Notes: generated by a model not told the origin, from the sequence alone. A DNA stretch of 64,000 bases from Monomorium pharaonis (GCF_013373865.1 NC_050476.1:4262501-4326500); one strand, 5' to 3'; positions 36,141 to 50,340 are shown, numbered from the stretch's first letter. A program made the numbers and translations.

Positions 36141-39100
36141 GTATCGAACGATACGATTGTTCTGTTTTTGCTCGATATTTGTTCGAGCTATACCATTGAA
36201 CGAATGATATTCGCGCGAATAACAGGCGACTACAATTAAAATGTTTATTTATGATAATTACAGCGGCTATATATAGCGCGTCAGTTTTTACAATCCAAAT
36301 AAATACGAAAACAAATCAGTGTGATAATTAATGCGTTAGCGCTCGCGCGCGCGCCTCTGCCTGCTAATTAATTAAAAGAGCTCCGCGTGTTTGTCATTCC
36401 CGTGCAAACGGCGCGGCGTGCCGTGCGGCGAAATGCAATCAGAGCATACGTCGCACGAATCACGGAATGACGGCCTCTGGGCGTAAAGAAGGATCGCGCT
36501 TTACGTGCAGAGCCTAACGGCGGGAAAGGCGGCCGCGGTACCGTTCGCGGATTCTCTTTGCGAGATACATCGTACGAGTACATACGAGTAGTGCAATGCC
36601 TGCAAACAAGGCCCCTACCTCTGTACCTTTAGAGGCGCCACACACAGGGGATGCTTCTCTCTCGCACAAGCCCAACATGCCGAGGCCCGCTCGCGAAAGC
36701 CGACCACAAATAAATAATACATTTCGCGCGGCTCTCTCGATCGTAACGAGAAATCGTTCACCGCCCTTTGAACCGCGCTTCGACGGCCAATGTGTGTGTA
36801 CTCGTTTCTCCATCTCCCTTTCTCTCTCTCTCTCTCCTTCTCTTCCTCTATCTTTTTCTCTCTCGCCGGCATTCTCATTAAGTCAATGCAACGCGATGTA
36901 ATGCGGACTCGCGGCCGCCGTAGGTGCGTGCGTGCTTGCATGCGTCGACGCGTTGGCGCCACCGTGATGTCGATCTCTTTCTCTTTTTCTTGTTTCGCAA
37001 ATTCCAAGGAACTGCCAGTTGATTGGCAAAGGTAAGAGAGAAACGCGCGTGGAACTTCCTATTAAATCGATTGACAGTACTTCGGACGATCGCATGATCG
37101 TGCGGGGGAAAGATAGTAACCCGTCGAGACTTTATCTCGAATGTAGCATACGATGAGAAAGATAAAACGTCGATGGTATCCACCACCTTCGATTTAAGAT
37201 CGCTAGATTGCTACGCTTGGATTCCCGTACATGTGCTTTTTATGTCAAGCATTTACATATATGTTTTTTATATTGCAAAAAATTCATGAACGTCTCAATA
37301 TTTCTGACGTTTATATCTAAGACGTTTCCGTGATTACAATGACTCGCAGGAAGTCGCTTTATTGAAGCGCCGCTTATCAAATTATTTATGAGAGATCGAC
37401 TTATTCGCTTATTTCTATATTTAAAACAACATTAGAGTGCAGCTTTCTCTTTACGACCTATGTCATCAGCGAAATTATGATGAGAAATAATAACTTTAGA
37501 ATATTGCGATAAGATAAAGTGGCAAAGGTTCAATCGTGCAATTCGTTAATCAGCGACGTAATTACAGGCAAATGTGCGGTTGTCATACATATACGATACT
37601 GAAATAAAATCTATTATGCTCAATATATCTCGCGCGAAACAAGACTGCGCGTTGCATAAGGGAAAACGGTTTTACACCGATGGTGCCAGAGTTCGCGGGG
37701 CTGGGAATCATTATCTTTCATCTAACGGCGGCACACGTAATAAGGAATCCGCAGTTCCAATATCTATTACGCCGATCGTAAATTTTGTGGGAACATCGCT
37801 AAGCGGGGAATCGTATTTCCAGCCGATCGCACCTTCAGCTTTCCCGTTGGTCCTATTTTTCCCCGGTGACATGTAATTTATACTTAATAGCGGCCCGAAC
37901 CACCGGTATTTTCACCGTGCGGCTCATATTTTCCACCGCCGTAATTCGAATTCCCTCGCGAAAATCGGTTGCCCAACCGCGAATACAAATAAAAAACCCG
38001 TGTCCGTGATTAGAGCCTTATCTTATAATTAGAAAAAGCTAGCTTCCGCAACATTCGTGGCTGATAATCCCCGGCTGCGATTCATCCCGGATTTATCGTC
38101 GCCGCCAGTTCAGTGAAAATGGAACTCTCTCTCACCCGCGTTTGGGTACGGCATAACAGCCACGTATGGCGTATGGAATTTGCACATGAATTTTATACAC
38201 CTGCGCGAAATACGGTCGCGAAAAGAGTTACGGAAGAATCCGCGAAAATAGACAAAGTTTAAAAGCGAACTCAGTTCGACGACAATGTGGGATCTGACAA
38301 GAAGGGGAGAATTATGGAAAAACTTGAGGACGGTAAGTTTAAGTTTCAACCTACTGTCCGTGGATGGAGTTAAAATTTAAACTTGCACAAGTTCCGGCGC
38401 AATATATACACTTCTTTTCTCTCATACAATCGTATCCGTGAACACAGAATCGCGAAAGTCACGTTGATTGTATTTACCACGCAGCTTAAATTTAAATGTA
38501 CTTCTAGCGAGAAAAATAGGTCTGTTGTTATTTGCGTTTTAATTATTTCAGATTATAAGACGTAACTGTAGACGTTAGAAAAAACAGAGCGTAAATCGCG
38601 AAATCTAAAAATCATATAGAGGAAAGAATGAAGAGACGAAAGACAGTTAAAATAGCGAAAAGACAATTGCCTAAATCAGGGAAACAAAGAAAACGGCAAT
38701 TATTTCTGTTTTGTCTACTTAATTCTTACGATTATACACAGTAGCCACGCTCGATCTATTCATAGCATATCCACGTATCTGAAATTTAATGTAAATGTGC
38801 AAATTAATTCGTCAGTTTTGGCTGTCAGTTCGATTAATCGCTCTAGTGCGATGTAAAATTATTTGCGTCATTCGTTGCTGCAAGCACGTTCGCGCGTATC
38901 TCATTTGAGACCATAAGGTATCGGCGACAGACCCGAGGACCCGACCGAGATAGAGGCGGTCGCGCGCCGAGCCAAAAATACGTGTCGCGAGTCCGCGTGG
39001 ACTCTAATTTCGTCGGGCGCCGTAGACACCACGCGGTCCACGGATCTATTTCCTGCCGGCTGCGCCGGGCCGGCTTCTGGGAGCACGCGGGATTTCTTGG

Positions 39101-39780
39101 CCGAGCACGATGCGTCGGGATCGGTAAGAGGAGACGCCGGGCGAAATGCCATGGACGTAACGGACTAGCAAATCCGACTCGTCTACGTTTCTCGGCGCTT
39201 GATTTTCCACGCTGCACGATTCACATGGAGCGCGAGAGAGATGTAGCGACTGCTCCGATTAAAGAGAGAGAGAGAGAGACGAAAGGGGATATATGTATAT
39301 TTGTCGCAAAGGTTACAAATAATTGCCCGGCAGTGCCAACGCTCGACAATGCATCCGCGTGTCGTCACTGCTGTCGCCATCGCCGTAGACTCGTTTTAAT
39401 TCTCTAAAGACGGACGAGGAGGTCGGGAAAAGAGAAAGGACGGGGAAGAGGGAAAGTGCTGCCGCGTGGTAGACCACGTGGAATGCAAAATAGAGCCACA
39501 AATCCGCCGGCATCAAAGGCGAGGGAGAACGGACCCGTCTCGGCATTTCTTGGGCTTGCGGGGCCGTTCGCACACGGCGCGCGAGTACGGTCTTTTGTCG
39601 GCGTAGACGCTAAATCGAAGATCCGCCGCAGTCTAATTAATTGCGTAACGCCCCGAGGATCGGACGGTCGACCCCTGAGGGAGGTGCAAAGAAGAAGGTG
39701 CGGCGTGATCGCGTGCCAGCTTTTAGAAAGGAAGTGAGAAAGGATAAAATAACACAACGCGATTATAAACAAAACCAGTC
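36141..39780. other. Mosaic DNA, no recognisable gene
   Basis: CpG-rich parts (36380-37040, 38900-39740) alternate with AT-rich parts (37200-37600, 38350-38880). (TC)n occurs at 36821-36836 and (GA)n at 39263-39279. All frames are short or overlapped on the other strand. No domain, transposon end or RNA gene was recognised. Confidence 0.45.
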
Positions 39781-41240
39781 GAAAGTGTTGAAAAAATATT
39801 TTTTTAGAAATCTATAAAAGACATATTTTACATGTGACAAATATTTAAAAAATATCTTTTAAGACGTCTTTTAGAAATATTTTGATATCTTTGATGAGAT
39901 ATTTTTTGCATATGCAAGAAACCTTAATGTTTTCTGAGAATGACACTTCATATTTATTCAACAAATTAAAAAAAATTTTTTTTATCAAGAATTAAAAAGT
40001 GAATATAATATATTAATTGTAAGTAAAGTTTTTCGCTAATATCTGCTTGATCAAAATGCCAGAATTTATACACTAATATAGTAAATCACTAATTATTAAA
40101 TTTCAAGAAAGTTATTATCTTACATACATGTGTCTTTTGAGAAATTGTAATATAGATATTGATCTGCATACTGACGACGATGCAAACATAAAGGTGCATC
40201 AGAGCGCAGCTTGATTCAATTTGTGGAAGCTGTAGGACGATTCAATATCTCGCTGTTTAATAGAGATACCTGAATATCGTTACGTTAACAATTATCGTTG
40301 TCGTTTCGCTATCGAGATTGATACGCGGTGCAATTAAAATCGTTACCGCGTTAAGTTGTTAAAGGCTAATAAATTGCCTCATAGAATAGATTGCGTAGAA
40401 AAATCACCCTACCACAAACCATTCTCTTTGCGGCCATCGAATAAATGTCTAATTAGAGGGCCCGGTGCCAAAGACACGGCGCACGTGTTCGCCGGACGTC
40501 TACCAGTTAGTCACGCCTCTCGATCATCGGGTGAATTTATCAAGCCGGACAGAAAGACGAAGGAACGCAAAAAAGGGAGAGTCGCCTCGAAACACATCAT
40601 AGACAAGACTGTGCTGTATGGAGTCTCACCGAAAGACAGTGTCAGAGAAATTAGCGCTAAAAATAGAGCCTAATGCGACGCGACGATTATGAGTTTACTT
40701 AGTAACGTCGCTTTCGCATTTTGCACCACGTCGCACAATTCTTGAAATATATTTGCATAGGATGGCAGTTACTCTAATGTTAAAATCTTTAAATTATCAG
40801 CGAAATTCATGTATATTTTAAGAAATTATTTTTAAGAAGAATACCGTTTTGTATATTAATTTTTATATAATTAATTATAATACATGATATAGTATAAAGC
40901 GATATAGGATTAATATGATGAAAAGATATCTTATCGTGATTATGAAGACAATATTGAGGAGGAAAGAATTGTTGTATGCTACACAGAGAGCCACTTCCTC
41001 GCAATAAGTTTACTCGACGCAATCTGTCTCCTTAGTTTAAGTCCCTCGATTTAAGCGAATTTCTTTAGCTCGTGGCGCAGTTAAAAGATGAACGCGCAGG
41101 AAGATGTCATTTGTTAACGTCTAGATGGAGCAGAGAGACGATCTCGGCTGGCGCGTCTCGGGAACAAATGCCATGCTCAAGTGGTCGAGTACATCTTCGG
41201 GTCCAGGACGAGCCAAGACAATTTCTTTAACAACGAGTGG
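39781..41240. other. AT-rich stretch and a short unassigned frame
   Basis: 39781-40150 and 40690-40990 are AT-rich, the first with repeated AAATATTTT-type words. A plus-strand frame of 105 codons at 40356-40673 is open in otherwise AT-rich surroundings and is basic and hydrophilic (for example SGEFIKPDRKTKERKKGR). It has no recognisable domain and no clear splice partner, so I do not call it a gene. Confidence 0.4.
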
Positions 41241-41260
41241 CGGGAGGAGGTTTCTTAGCG

Positions 41261-41309
41261 CCTTCGGGCACTCATTGTCGGTTCTTAAGAAGCCCACAAG
41301 TGCCGAAGG
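41261..41309. other. 49-nt imperfect hairpin
   Basis: CCTTCGGGCACT (41261-41272) pairs with AGTGCCGAAGG (41299-41309) with one bulged G. The loop contains a TTCTTAAGAA palindrome (41282-41291). It lies in a GC-rich segment bounded by AT-rich DNA, inside a short frame (41125-41313) of no recognisable family. It could be a transcript structure or an element end. Confidence 0.5.
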
Positions 41310-43060
41310 TTGACCTCACTGACCCCTGGCGTCTAGCTTGAGGATGTACTCATCTCGTAATTTGATTCATCCCATATAGCTCAATCGCACGTGTTCGTTC
41401 AAAGTGCATTATAATCTTCAAAAAAATAATCCACTTTGACTACCATCAATATCTCTATAAAATAAAAATAATGTTATTATAAATTATATAGATTTTCTAA
41501 GAAGTACATTTGAATAAAACAAAGTATATGTATTAAATAATAACTAACAAATAAGAAAGAATGTTATTTAGAGTACATATAAAACGAAACAAATAAAAAG
41601 AATTTAACTCTTGGCACATACACTAATCTTTTTCGTAACAGAAGCTTATCATCTCCGAATCTATGATGAGCTCATTTGCATGCATTTTACAGAGGAGAGA
41701 GAGTGCACTCGAGGCATAGTTTCTTAATGGAAGTACGGTCTCGTAACAGCTGGGGGATGAATAGAAACGTGATAGTAATTAATGCACATACGACCTGATT
41801 ATTATGTTGGATGCATCAGTGTAGGTTAATGGATCCTTATATCATCTCTTAGATAGGCTACGGTGCTGGTATGACCTACTGTGCGCTGCGTGGCGTAATA
41901 TGTGTTCCTAAAATATTAAGTACAGAAAGGGGATATCTTATTTTTTCGAAGTTAACATTTCACGTTTGATTTAATCGGAACAATAGCCTCTACGACTTTG
42001 TAAAAATAACAGGGGCAAGAACGTTTGCACAATTATTCGCAGGAGATTGAAGGACTTTTTCTTCCACATCGTGAAAGCAGAACACGGGACCTTTGATGGC
42101 GCGATAAAAAAATTCAGTTGCGACGTTTAAATTGCGTTTTAAAGTCGGCTCTCGTGCTGCGCTGTTGTACGTCTCCGTTCTGCCGGGAATCACGGTGTTT
42201 TATTTGCCTCTGGCTGGATCCGTGCCAATACGCCAATAAAATTGCTCTTTTCTACGAGCCGACAACGTCTTTTCCTCTGCGGCTTCCGTGCGACCATCTC
42301 AATCTCGAAAGTCTGCTTTTATCGTCAGCTCAGAAAGCGATGCACTCCGAGGCCTTGCTTTAACCTTATACCGTGATATTTTTATGCCTCGCGACAGAAT
42401 TATTAGAATCATATCGTAAATCCGGCTGCAGGAAATATACGTTTATCTTTGCAGCTTGTGGAATTACCCAGTCAACTCGATGTGTGTACGAAAGGAGACA
42501 TTAAGGAACACATAAAACGCTTTATTACATCCCTACAATACGTTTCTCCAATGAATTCTTTTGGTGATTTCTTAAAGAGGCTGTCACGTATAAAAATTTA
42601 AAATTTTCGAAATGCTTCTTTCCACCATTGACCGAATTGACGTTAATTTATGAACCCTAGAAGTCCTCCAAGCATTCGATGCCTCGAATGATGCATTGTA
42701 ATAATGTACCTATGCCTGATGTGAAGCCTTATCACCAGACGATGTATTAACTCAATTGATCAAGGCAGATTTTACTGTCAGATAAATCGCACCGATGAAC
42801 TTTGCGCGTACGATTTATGGCGGCCACGCGGTTCTTCCCCCCGCGTACGACGCGCGACTTCATGACGCGAGTTTCTGCACAAGTTCTATACATCACATCG
42901 CTCTCTCGGACACTTTGGAAACCGCGGCCGCCGCGCCTCACATCCAATATCTTATTTGGAGTATTATTTACAGGTCGAAACTCGTGGGAGTTTAATCCGC
43001 CAGCGCTATTCCACCAGGAAGGTCCGCGCTTAGGTAGCAAGGGGACGCCGCGCCGGGAAC

Positions 43061-43072
43061 GGGGGGGGGGGG
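43061..43072. repeat. Run of 12 G
   Basis: A G12 homopolymer in a CpG-rich block (CGGGAAC before, GCGCCGGGACGCCGG after). Confidence 0.9.
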
Positions 43073-43598
43073 CGCCGGGACGCCGGATATAAATTAGACG
43101 AACTCCGCAGCCGGTTGACTCCGCCCTTTCCGCATCCGAGTGCCAAGTTAGTCGAATTTTCCGCGATTCTTCCACCGGGGAATTTGAACTTGGTCCCTCG
43201 GCGCGCTATTTGCCGTCTCTATTGCCGAGATTTACTATGGCGCACGGCCGCATAAAGGCCGCCGCCCCAATCTCAAACGCTATACTCTACGTCCGTGGAA
43301 ATCGAAAGGCGGATCCAAATCGGTCCGCGCGGAGCCGGCTAATCGCACGTACGTTACGATGTAAAGAGCTATATAACGTATTACTTGCCTTTTTCCGTTC
43401 TCTCGTTACCGTTCGTCAGTTTATACCGTCCCCCGTCTCTCCTTCACCTTTGTTAATTGTTCTCCGCATTATCGTATTTCCTCTGTACTTATGGCACACT
43501 TGCGACTCAGATTTCAATTAAGGATATCATTATATAATTGTTACGTTCATTCTCTTTTCTCTCGTGATAAATTATCATTATTATTACTAATTGTATTA

Positions 43599-43642
43599 TC
43601 TCATAACGAATCTCATAACGAATGCCTCTCATAACGAATGCC
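43599..43642 (+). repeat. Short tandem repeat, three units of TCTCATAACGAAT
   Basis: TCTCATAACGAAT occurs three times, the last two followed by GCC. Units are 13-17 bp. The array is in AT-rich DNA without other features. Confidence 0.9.
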
Positions 43643-46260
43643 TCGTTCCGTTTCATTTACATTCGTGCCTTTTATCGAATTTCCTTTGCTTCCGATAAGA
43701 AATCTATAATCAACCTCTCAAATGATTACGGATCATTGAAAACTGCTAGTGAAAGTGTTAAGCAATTTAGACATCATATTTAAAGAGCGCTTTAACAAAT
43801 TTACAAATTAATTTTAATTATCTGGAAGGAGACGCGAATCTTTAGTAACTTAAGTAACGTTGTTCGTGCGCTCGACCCTGACATCGATTTTACGGGAATG
43901 AGTTCCGGGTAAGCATTACAGTACGAATACAATCCTAGCAAAGTCGCGATGCTATTAGGTACGCGCAGTTAGCATTGTATGTAATGACACACCTCTTGCA
44001 ACGGAGGATGCCGTTCGTCTCGTCTAGTTGCCCAAAGGTCGATCGTGTTCGCATCGGGAGTTAATCCCACGGCAATTGCAGGCCATTAATGTACACGCGA
44101 GCGATTCTCCGATATACGAATGCTCCGAATTTTACTTCGGAAGCGGAATAGCCCTGTCCACATTTCACACAACCACAATTTTTATGTCGATACACCTGCG
44201 TTCAGACACCTCCTGCTCCTCTTGAAGACTTTTACGCGGTGTGTTAATAGTTCGTGAAAACTGTTATCGCCCTCCCATCGCCGCGCGATGGGATCGCGCA
44301 AATAATTCCAATTATCTCAAGTAGAAACGTACGTGAGAATGTACTTAGCGATATCTAAAATACCCGGATTACCTCGTGAACGCGGCGACCCGGTGCGAGT
44401 ACAGTGAATAGCCTAAGGTTTAAAATGCGCCATGCGAGCCGAGAAGGCACGGCGATGCCATTGTTGCCCGCATGAAACTTGCCGGCACGAAATGCTATTC
44501 ACCGCGATTACGAAACGCGCTGTTCTTGCCATTGCCCGACTTTACGTAGATCGAGAGTGATTTACACCCTTTATTTTTCTCGCGAAGGGAAAAAAATGTC
44601 CGTCCAAGTTAGTTATCTAAAGCCGATTCCGCTAAAGTTTGCTAAGCTTAGATCTTTTATTATAAATACGTATAGTAATATTCTTCATATAAAAATTAAA
44701 ATAGTTTAATACTTTATATTAGAGGAATTAGTGAAAATTCTGAATAAATACGCTTAATTATTTATTAATTCTGATGCACATTATTACAATGTAATTATAA
44801 TAGTTACCGCTCTGTGCTTCATTGCAAGGGCATTACAAAAAACAGACATTCCTGTACGAGGCATGTTTGGTGGACTGAGAATCGACACTTCGTTTTCAAC
44901 CATAAAAGTCCAGCTGCATTCCTCGGGCGTGCAGTTAATCCCATCTTTCCCCTAATATCCTTGCGTTGACGCCATTAGCGCGCCTCTTAAACCCCGCACG
45001 CATTCATCGCGACGCGCGTTTAACCGAAGCTCGCGAACAAAAAGCGATGTACAAACATACCGCGTCGAAGATCGAAAGCGAGGACCAGCAAGCGACGAGC
45101 GGCGAAGCGACACAAAGAAGCGACGAGAGCGAAAATGCGCGCGAACGAGTTCTCGCGCTCGCACGAGAGCATGAAGAAGCCTGTAAAGGGATCCGATTGC
45201 GCGAAGGGCATCCGAAGTCGAAGAAACTTCACTTCACAACGCGACAAGTCGAAGAAAGCGAGCGCATTATTTAATGGACGTGCACAGGTAGTCGTTTACC
45301 TCGCCGTAAAAACGCCGTCTTGAAGACAGCTCTGACCAGCTACGAAAAAACCCTTCTTCCTTGACAGAATTAGCCAACTTCTCGCGCCGTTCACGTCGCA
45401 CGAACCGGTATATAATTATATTTACTTCTATAATACAAATGTGTTATACGACCCGTTTGCGATAAGGATGACGGCTGATGACGCATTCGCAAGATTTGAT
45501 GCGAGATTTCGCGCAACTGGCATAGCAATCTGGCGGCGGCGGTGCAAAGTCTTTGTGGTGGTCGTTGAAATGCGCGACGATCGTGACACTTCATAATGGT
45601 TTTGCGCGTTAGGGAGAAAACTACACCTGCCAACCATCGCGATGAACCTTAAGCAGCTGGTCCGATGTATTCTGTGGATGACGCAGCAATAAATGTACGG
45701 GAATTACCTGATTACGTGTCGCCGGGGGGATCGTGGATGGAGTCGAAGGAAGGGCTAAAAAAGATGGCCGAATTTGGAAGATCTCGAGATCCGCAAGAGC
45801 GATTGATTGCTTCAGGAGGCAACCGATATTTTTATGCGGCATAGCCGTATCGTAAGAAAGATTTACGTAGAGGAAACCTTAGTGAATGTCTGAGATATGT
45901 GTTATTTATGCTGATGCACTTCGTGCACATATTATATGCGTGTTCGTGATATGTTACTGTGATTTTTGTACAATTTTTGTTATAATATATTTTGCGAAAA
46001 GAACGCCATTATATTATGCACTTTTTAGGAAATTAATTATGCTATTTAAGTTACTAAAATTTCTAAAATATAACACAGTGTTCTGAAAGATTTTATGAAA
46101 CAGAATTTATCTTTCTTCAATAATATTTAATAAATGCAAATTCTTTATTATGTGTTCTATTTATTTGTTCATAAAAATTCGATTTTCATATAATTCTTGT
46201 ATTATTACACAGGTTTTTTTACACTTGTTGATTTGCTTGTGCAGAAATGTTGATTTTTTA

Positions 46261-48430
46261 CACTCTGTGTATTGTAAAAATTCGATATTTTCTGCAATTG
46301 TCAGCCTATTGCAGAAATTATTTTTTACAATCCTCTGTGTATTGTAAAAATTCGATATTTTCTGCAATTGTCAGCCTATTGCAGAAATTAATTTTTACAA
46401 CACTCTGTGTATTGTAAAAATTCGATATTTTCTGCAACACTCTGTGTATTGTAAAAATTCGATATTTTCTGCAATTGTCAGCTTATTGCAGAAATTATTT
46501 TTTACAACACTCTGTGTATTGTAAAAATTCGATATTTTCTGCAATTGTCAGCCTATTGCTGAAATTATTTTTTACAATCCTCTGTGTATTGTAAAAATTC
46601 GATATTTTCTGCAACACTCTGTGTATTGTAAAAATTCGATATTTTCTGCAATTGTCAGCCTATTGCTGAAATTATTTTTTACAATCCTCTGTGTATTGTA
46701 AAAATTCGATATTTTCTGCAACACTCTGTGTATTGTAAAAATTCGATATTTTCTGCAATTGTCAGCCTATTGCAAAAATTATTTTTTACAACACTGTGTA
46801 TTGTAAAAATTCGATATTTTCTGCAATTGTCAGCCTATTGCAAAAATTATTTTTTACAATCCTCTGTGTATTGTAAAAATTTGATATTTTCTGCAACACT
46901 CTGTGTATTGTAAAAATTCGATATTTTCTGCAATTGTCAGCCTATTGCTGAAATTATTTTTTACAATCCTCTGTGTATTGTAAAAATTCGATATTTTCTG
47001 CAACACTCTGTGTATTGTAAAAATTCGATATTTTCTGCAATTGTCAGCCTATTGCAAAAATTATTTTTTACAATCCTCTGTGTATTGTAAAAATTCGATA
47101 TTTTCTGCAACACTCTGTGTATTGTAAAAATTCGATATTTTATGCAATTGTCAGCCTATTGCAGAAAATAATTTTTACAATGCTCTGTGTATTGTAAAAA
47201 TTCGATATTTTCTGCAATTGTCAGCCTATTGCAAAAATTATTTTTTACAATCCTCTGTGTATTGTAAAAATTCGATATTTTCTGCAACACTCTGTGTATT
47301 GTAAAAATTCGATATTTTCTGCAATTGTCAGCCTATTGCAGAAAATAATTTTTACAATGCTCTGTGTATTGTAAAAATTCGATATTTTCTGCAACACTCT
47401 GTGTATTGTAAAAATTCGATATTTTCTGCAATTGTCAGCCTATTGCTGAAATTATTTTTTACAATCCTCTGTGTATTGTAAAAATTCGATATTTTCTGCA
47501 ACACTCTGTGTATTGTAAAAATTCGATATTTTCTGCAATTGTCAGCCTATTGCAAAAATTATTTTTTACAACACTGTGTATTGTAAAAATTCGATATTTT
47601 CTGCAATTGTCAGCCTATTGCAAAAATTATTTTTTACAATCCTCTGTGTATTGTAAAAATTTGATATTTTCTGCAACACTCTGTGTATTGTAAAAATTCG
47701 ATATTTTCTGCAATTGTCAGCCTATTGCTGAAATTATTTTTTACAATCCTCTGTGTATTGTAAAAATTCGATATTTTCTGCAACACTCTGTGTATTGTAA
47801 AAATTCGATATTTTCTGCAATTGTCAGCCTATTGCAAAAATTATTTTTTACAATCCTCTGTGTATTGTAAAAATTCGATATTTTCTGCAACACTCTGTGT
47901 ATTGTAAAAATTCGATATTTTCTGCAATTGTCAGCCTATTGCAAAAATTATTTTTTACAATCCTCTGTGTATTGTAAAAATTCGATATTTTCTGCAACAC
48001 TCTGTGTATTGTAAAAATTCGATATTTTCTGCAATTGTCAGCCTATTGCAGAAAATAATTTTTACAATGCTCTGTGTATTGTAAAAATTCGATATTTTCT
48101 GCAATTGTCAGCCTATTGCAAAAATTATTTTTTACAACACTCTGTGTATTGTAAAAATTCGATATTTTCTGCAATTGTCAGCCTATTGCTGAAATTATTT
48201 TTTACAATCCTCTGTGTATTGTAAAAATTCGATATTTTCTGCAACACTCTGTGTATTGTAAAAATTCGATATTTTCTGCAATTGTCAGCTTATTGCAGAA
48301 ATTATTTTTTACAACACTCTGTGTATTGTAAAAATTCGATATTTTCTGCAGTTGTCAGCCTATTGCAGAAATTATTTTTTACAACACTCTGTGTATTGTA
48401 AAAATTCGGTATTTTCTGCAGTTGTCAGCA
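46261..48430 (+). repeat. Satellite array of 70-bp and 37-bp hairpin-forming units
   Basis: The array is built from two pieces. Piece A (37 bp) runs from CACTCTGTGTATTG to TTTTCTGCAA; piece B (33 bp) runs from TTGTCAGCCTATTGC to TTTTTTACAA. They alternate as AB (70 bp) or A-AB (107 bp). Piece B occurs 24 times, the last one truncated. Within AB, TTGTAAAAA and TTTTCTGCAAT of A are complementary to ATTGCAGAAA and TTTTTTACAA of B, so each AB forms an imperfect stem of over 20 bp with a short loop around GTCAGCC. 46580-47141 is repeated exactly at 47360-47921 (562 bp, offset 780 bp). The left edge (46163-46260) contains decayed unit fragments. Open frames inside are by-products and repeat identically (46728 and 47508). 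Confidence 0.95.
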
Positions 48431-50340
48431 TTTATTGATATGCTAGAATATTTTTTGCAAACAATCCGCTTTATTTATAAATTCATTTTATATAATTTTC
48501 TTTATTTTTAAATAAAAATAAATAATACATATTAAAATTAATAATGTAAATAAGCACAATATAAGAGTTAAAGAACTTTTTTATATTTTTAAAAATAATG
48601 AAAAAATAAACTCAAAAACGAACGGCCCATCCTGCGTAGAGAAATTATAAAAAATAACATGTATACAGAGAGATTAATATTCTACTAAGGTACAGCGCAC
48701 TGTCGGTCATGAATTAAAGAACAAAATGTGTTTTGCTGTCACTTTTAAATAGATAACGCTATTTAGAAGCGACAGCCATATACCACGAGCACGGGACGAG
48801 TTTCTCGCGGACAGATACACATTTGCGAGGTTAGAGAGAACGATGGGAGGATAGTACACGCGGTGCGCGCGCGATAAGTTTTCGACCTGACGATCGGCTG
48901 GTTTATCTTAACGGTGCGAATATACAACGAACCAACCTTCGTTTCTCGACTCGCTTTACCTCGCGCGGCGATTAAACGACCTCCGCGCGATCGGCCTTAC
49001 GGCGTTCTATAAATCGGTCAGCTTTACGAGCAATATTTAATAATAACAATAACGGTATTACTATTATTATAACTATTTTATATATTTTGTCGCGACGTGT
49101 TTATGTGTTGTCATTAATCTGCGCTTGTTGCCCAAAGTACGCGGTAGTTATACACGTCATATGAGTTGTCTCCCCTTTCGCGATGCCTTTCAGAAACGAT
49201 CTTAATCAGTAAACTTTGCGGATATATTGCGAAAAACTCGTTTCCTGCATTACGTAGTGGCAACGTAGTAATTACATGCTGATATTTTAGTACGTCGGAT
49301 TGAGTAAAGTAGATCAATCAGGTCTTCCGGCAATATTATTAATCTCCAAATTGTATCGTTACAATATGTTATTACCTGTTAACTACCGCTTTTAAAATCA
49401 CTATTACTTTTCATCCGATATGCGGAAACAATTCAACAAAGGATTGCGGAATTAATGGAAATTTTAATTTGCAATCATTTCACTTTCACAATTTTTATTA
49501 TTTTTCTCCATTTACTTATTTCTTATTGGACTCAGAATATTAATAGAAATAAGTATGAAACATGACATATCAGAATAAAGAAAGTCATTGAAAATATATT
49601 TTATAGGTATCATATCTTCGACCGCTATTTCAACGTGAATATTAACTTTATTGTTGGTATCATCATCTTGCATGTCCATAATTTTTTGTGGTTTTATTGT
49701 GGTTTTAAATCAGGAAGGAAATTTTTATTAAATAATTATTCAGTTAAATATTTTACGACATAAAATATTGTGTTGCGAATGTTATTTTGTTTCGTGTATC
49801 ATTACGTGATAATAACAAGTACACCTTCATGGGAACCCTTCCATATTAATAATTCATTGTCGTATCTTGATAATTTTGCCAATTAAGACTTACACTTAGT
49901 TTTAATCTTGGCAAAAACTTTTTCGTTTAACTTTAATTGACGGACCGTTTTCTTAAAATCTCGGCAGAGCAGCAGAATTAACGAGCGTCCCCTTTGCATA
50001 TTAATTTGCATCGTTATCGTCAGTATCTTGACACGTTGAAACAATCATTGAAACGCGCCTGTATATAAACGCGTCTGTACATAAGGATGGAAATGCACGA
50101 GCAGCTCTAACTCAGGACAGCAAATTGAGAGGCGCCGCTGCGGAACGTATCTCGATAGTATGCAGATGCGAGATGCGGGCAGTTAGTTTTCGCGAGTTGA
50201 CAAGCGCCCGATTTAATAGTGTCCGTTTGCGCGCGCATCCGCGTGAAAGTGCGACGGCATGCACCTGCTGGATGCGCGCATACACGCGCACGATATTGCG
50301 GAACGCAGCTCCGCATACGATGGTGCGCAAACCACGGAGT
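48431..50340. other. AT-rich DNA with a CpG-rich patch, no gene
   Basis: 48431-48660 and 49320-49960 are AT-rich. 48780-49020 is CpG-rich. A minus-strand frame at 49114-49317 has no recognisable domain. 50110-50340 is CpG-rich with frames in every phase, just before the first repeat module. Confidence 0.5.

Larger units (their letters stand above)
41320..46240. other. Mosaic DNA, no recognisable gene
   Basis: 41440-41620 and 44690-44800 are AT-rich; 42790-43340 is CpG-rich with a G12 run. A purine-rich plus strand at 45000-45270 gives a charged frame (44966-45274) that looks like a by-product of GCGA/GAAG-rich sequence. 45880-46240 is AT-rich and grades into the satellite array. No known domain is seen. 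Confidence 0.45.

Noticed and set aside
44966..45274. Charged 102-codon frame resembling a coiled-coil protein
   Set aside because: The charge comes from GCGA/GAAG-rich purine sequence; no start context, splice partner or homologue is evident.
46728..47693. Identical 61-codon frames at 46728 and 47508
   Set aside because: Both are translations of the satellite units and repeat only because the 780-bp block is duplicated.
46261..48430. CRISPR-like appearance of regularly repeated units
   Set aside because: The sequences between repeated pieces are themselves repeated, not unique spacers, and the host is a eukaryote.
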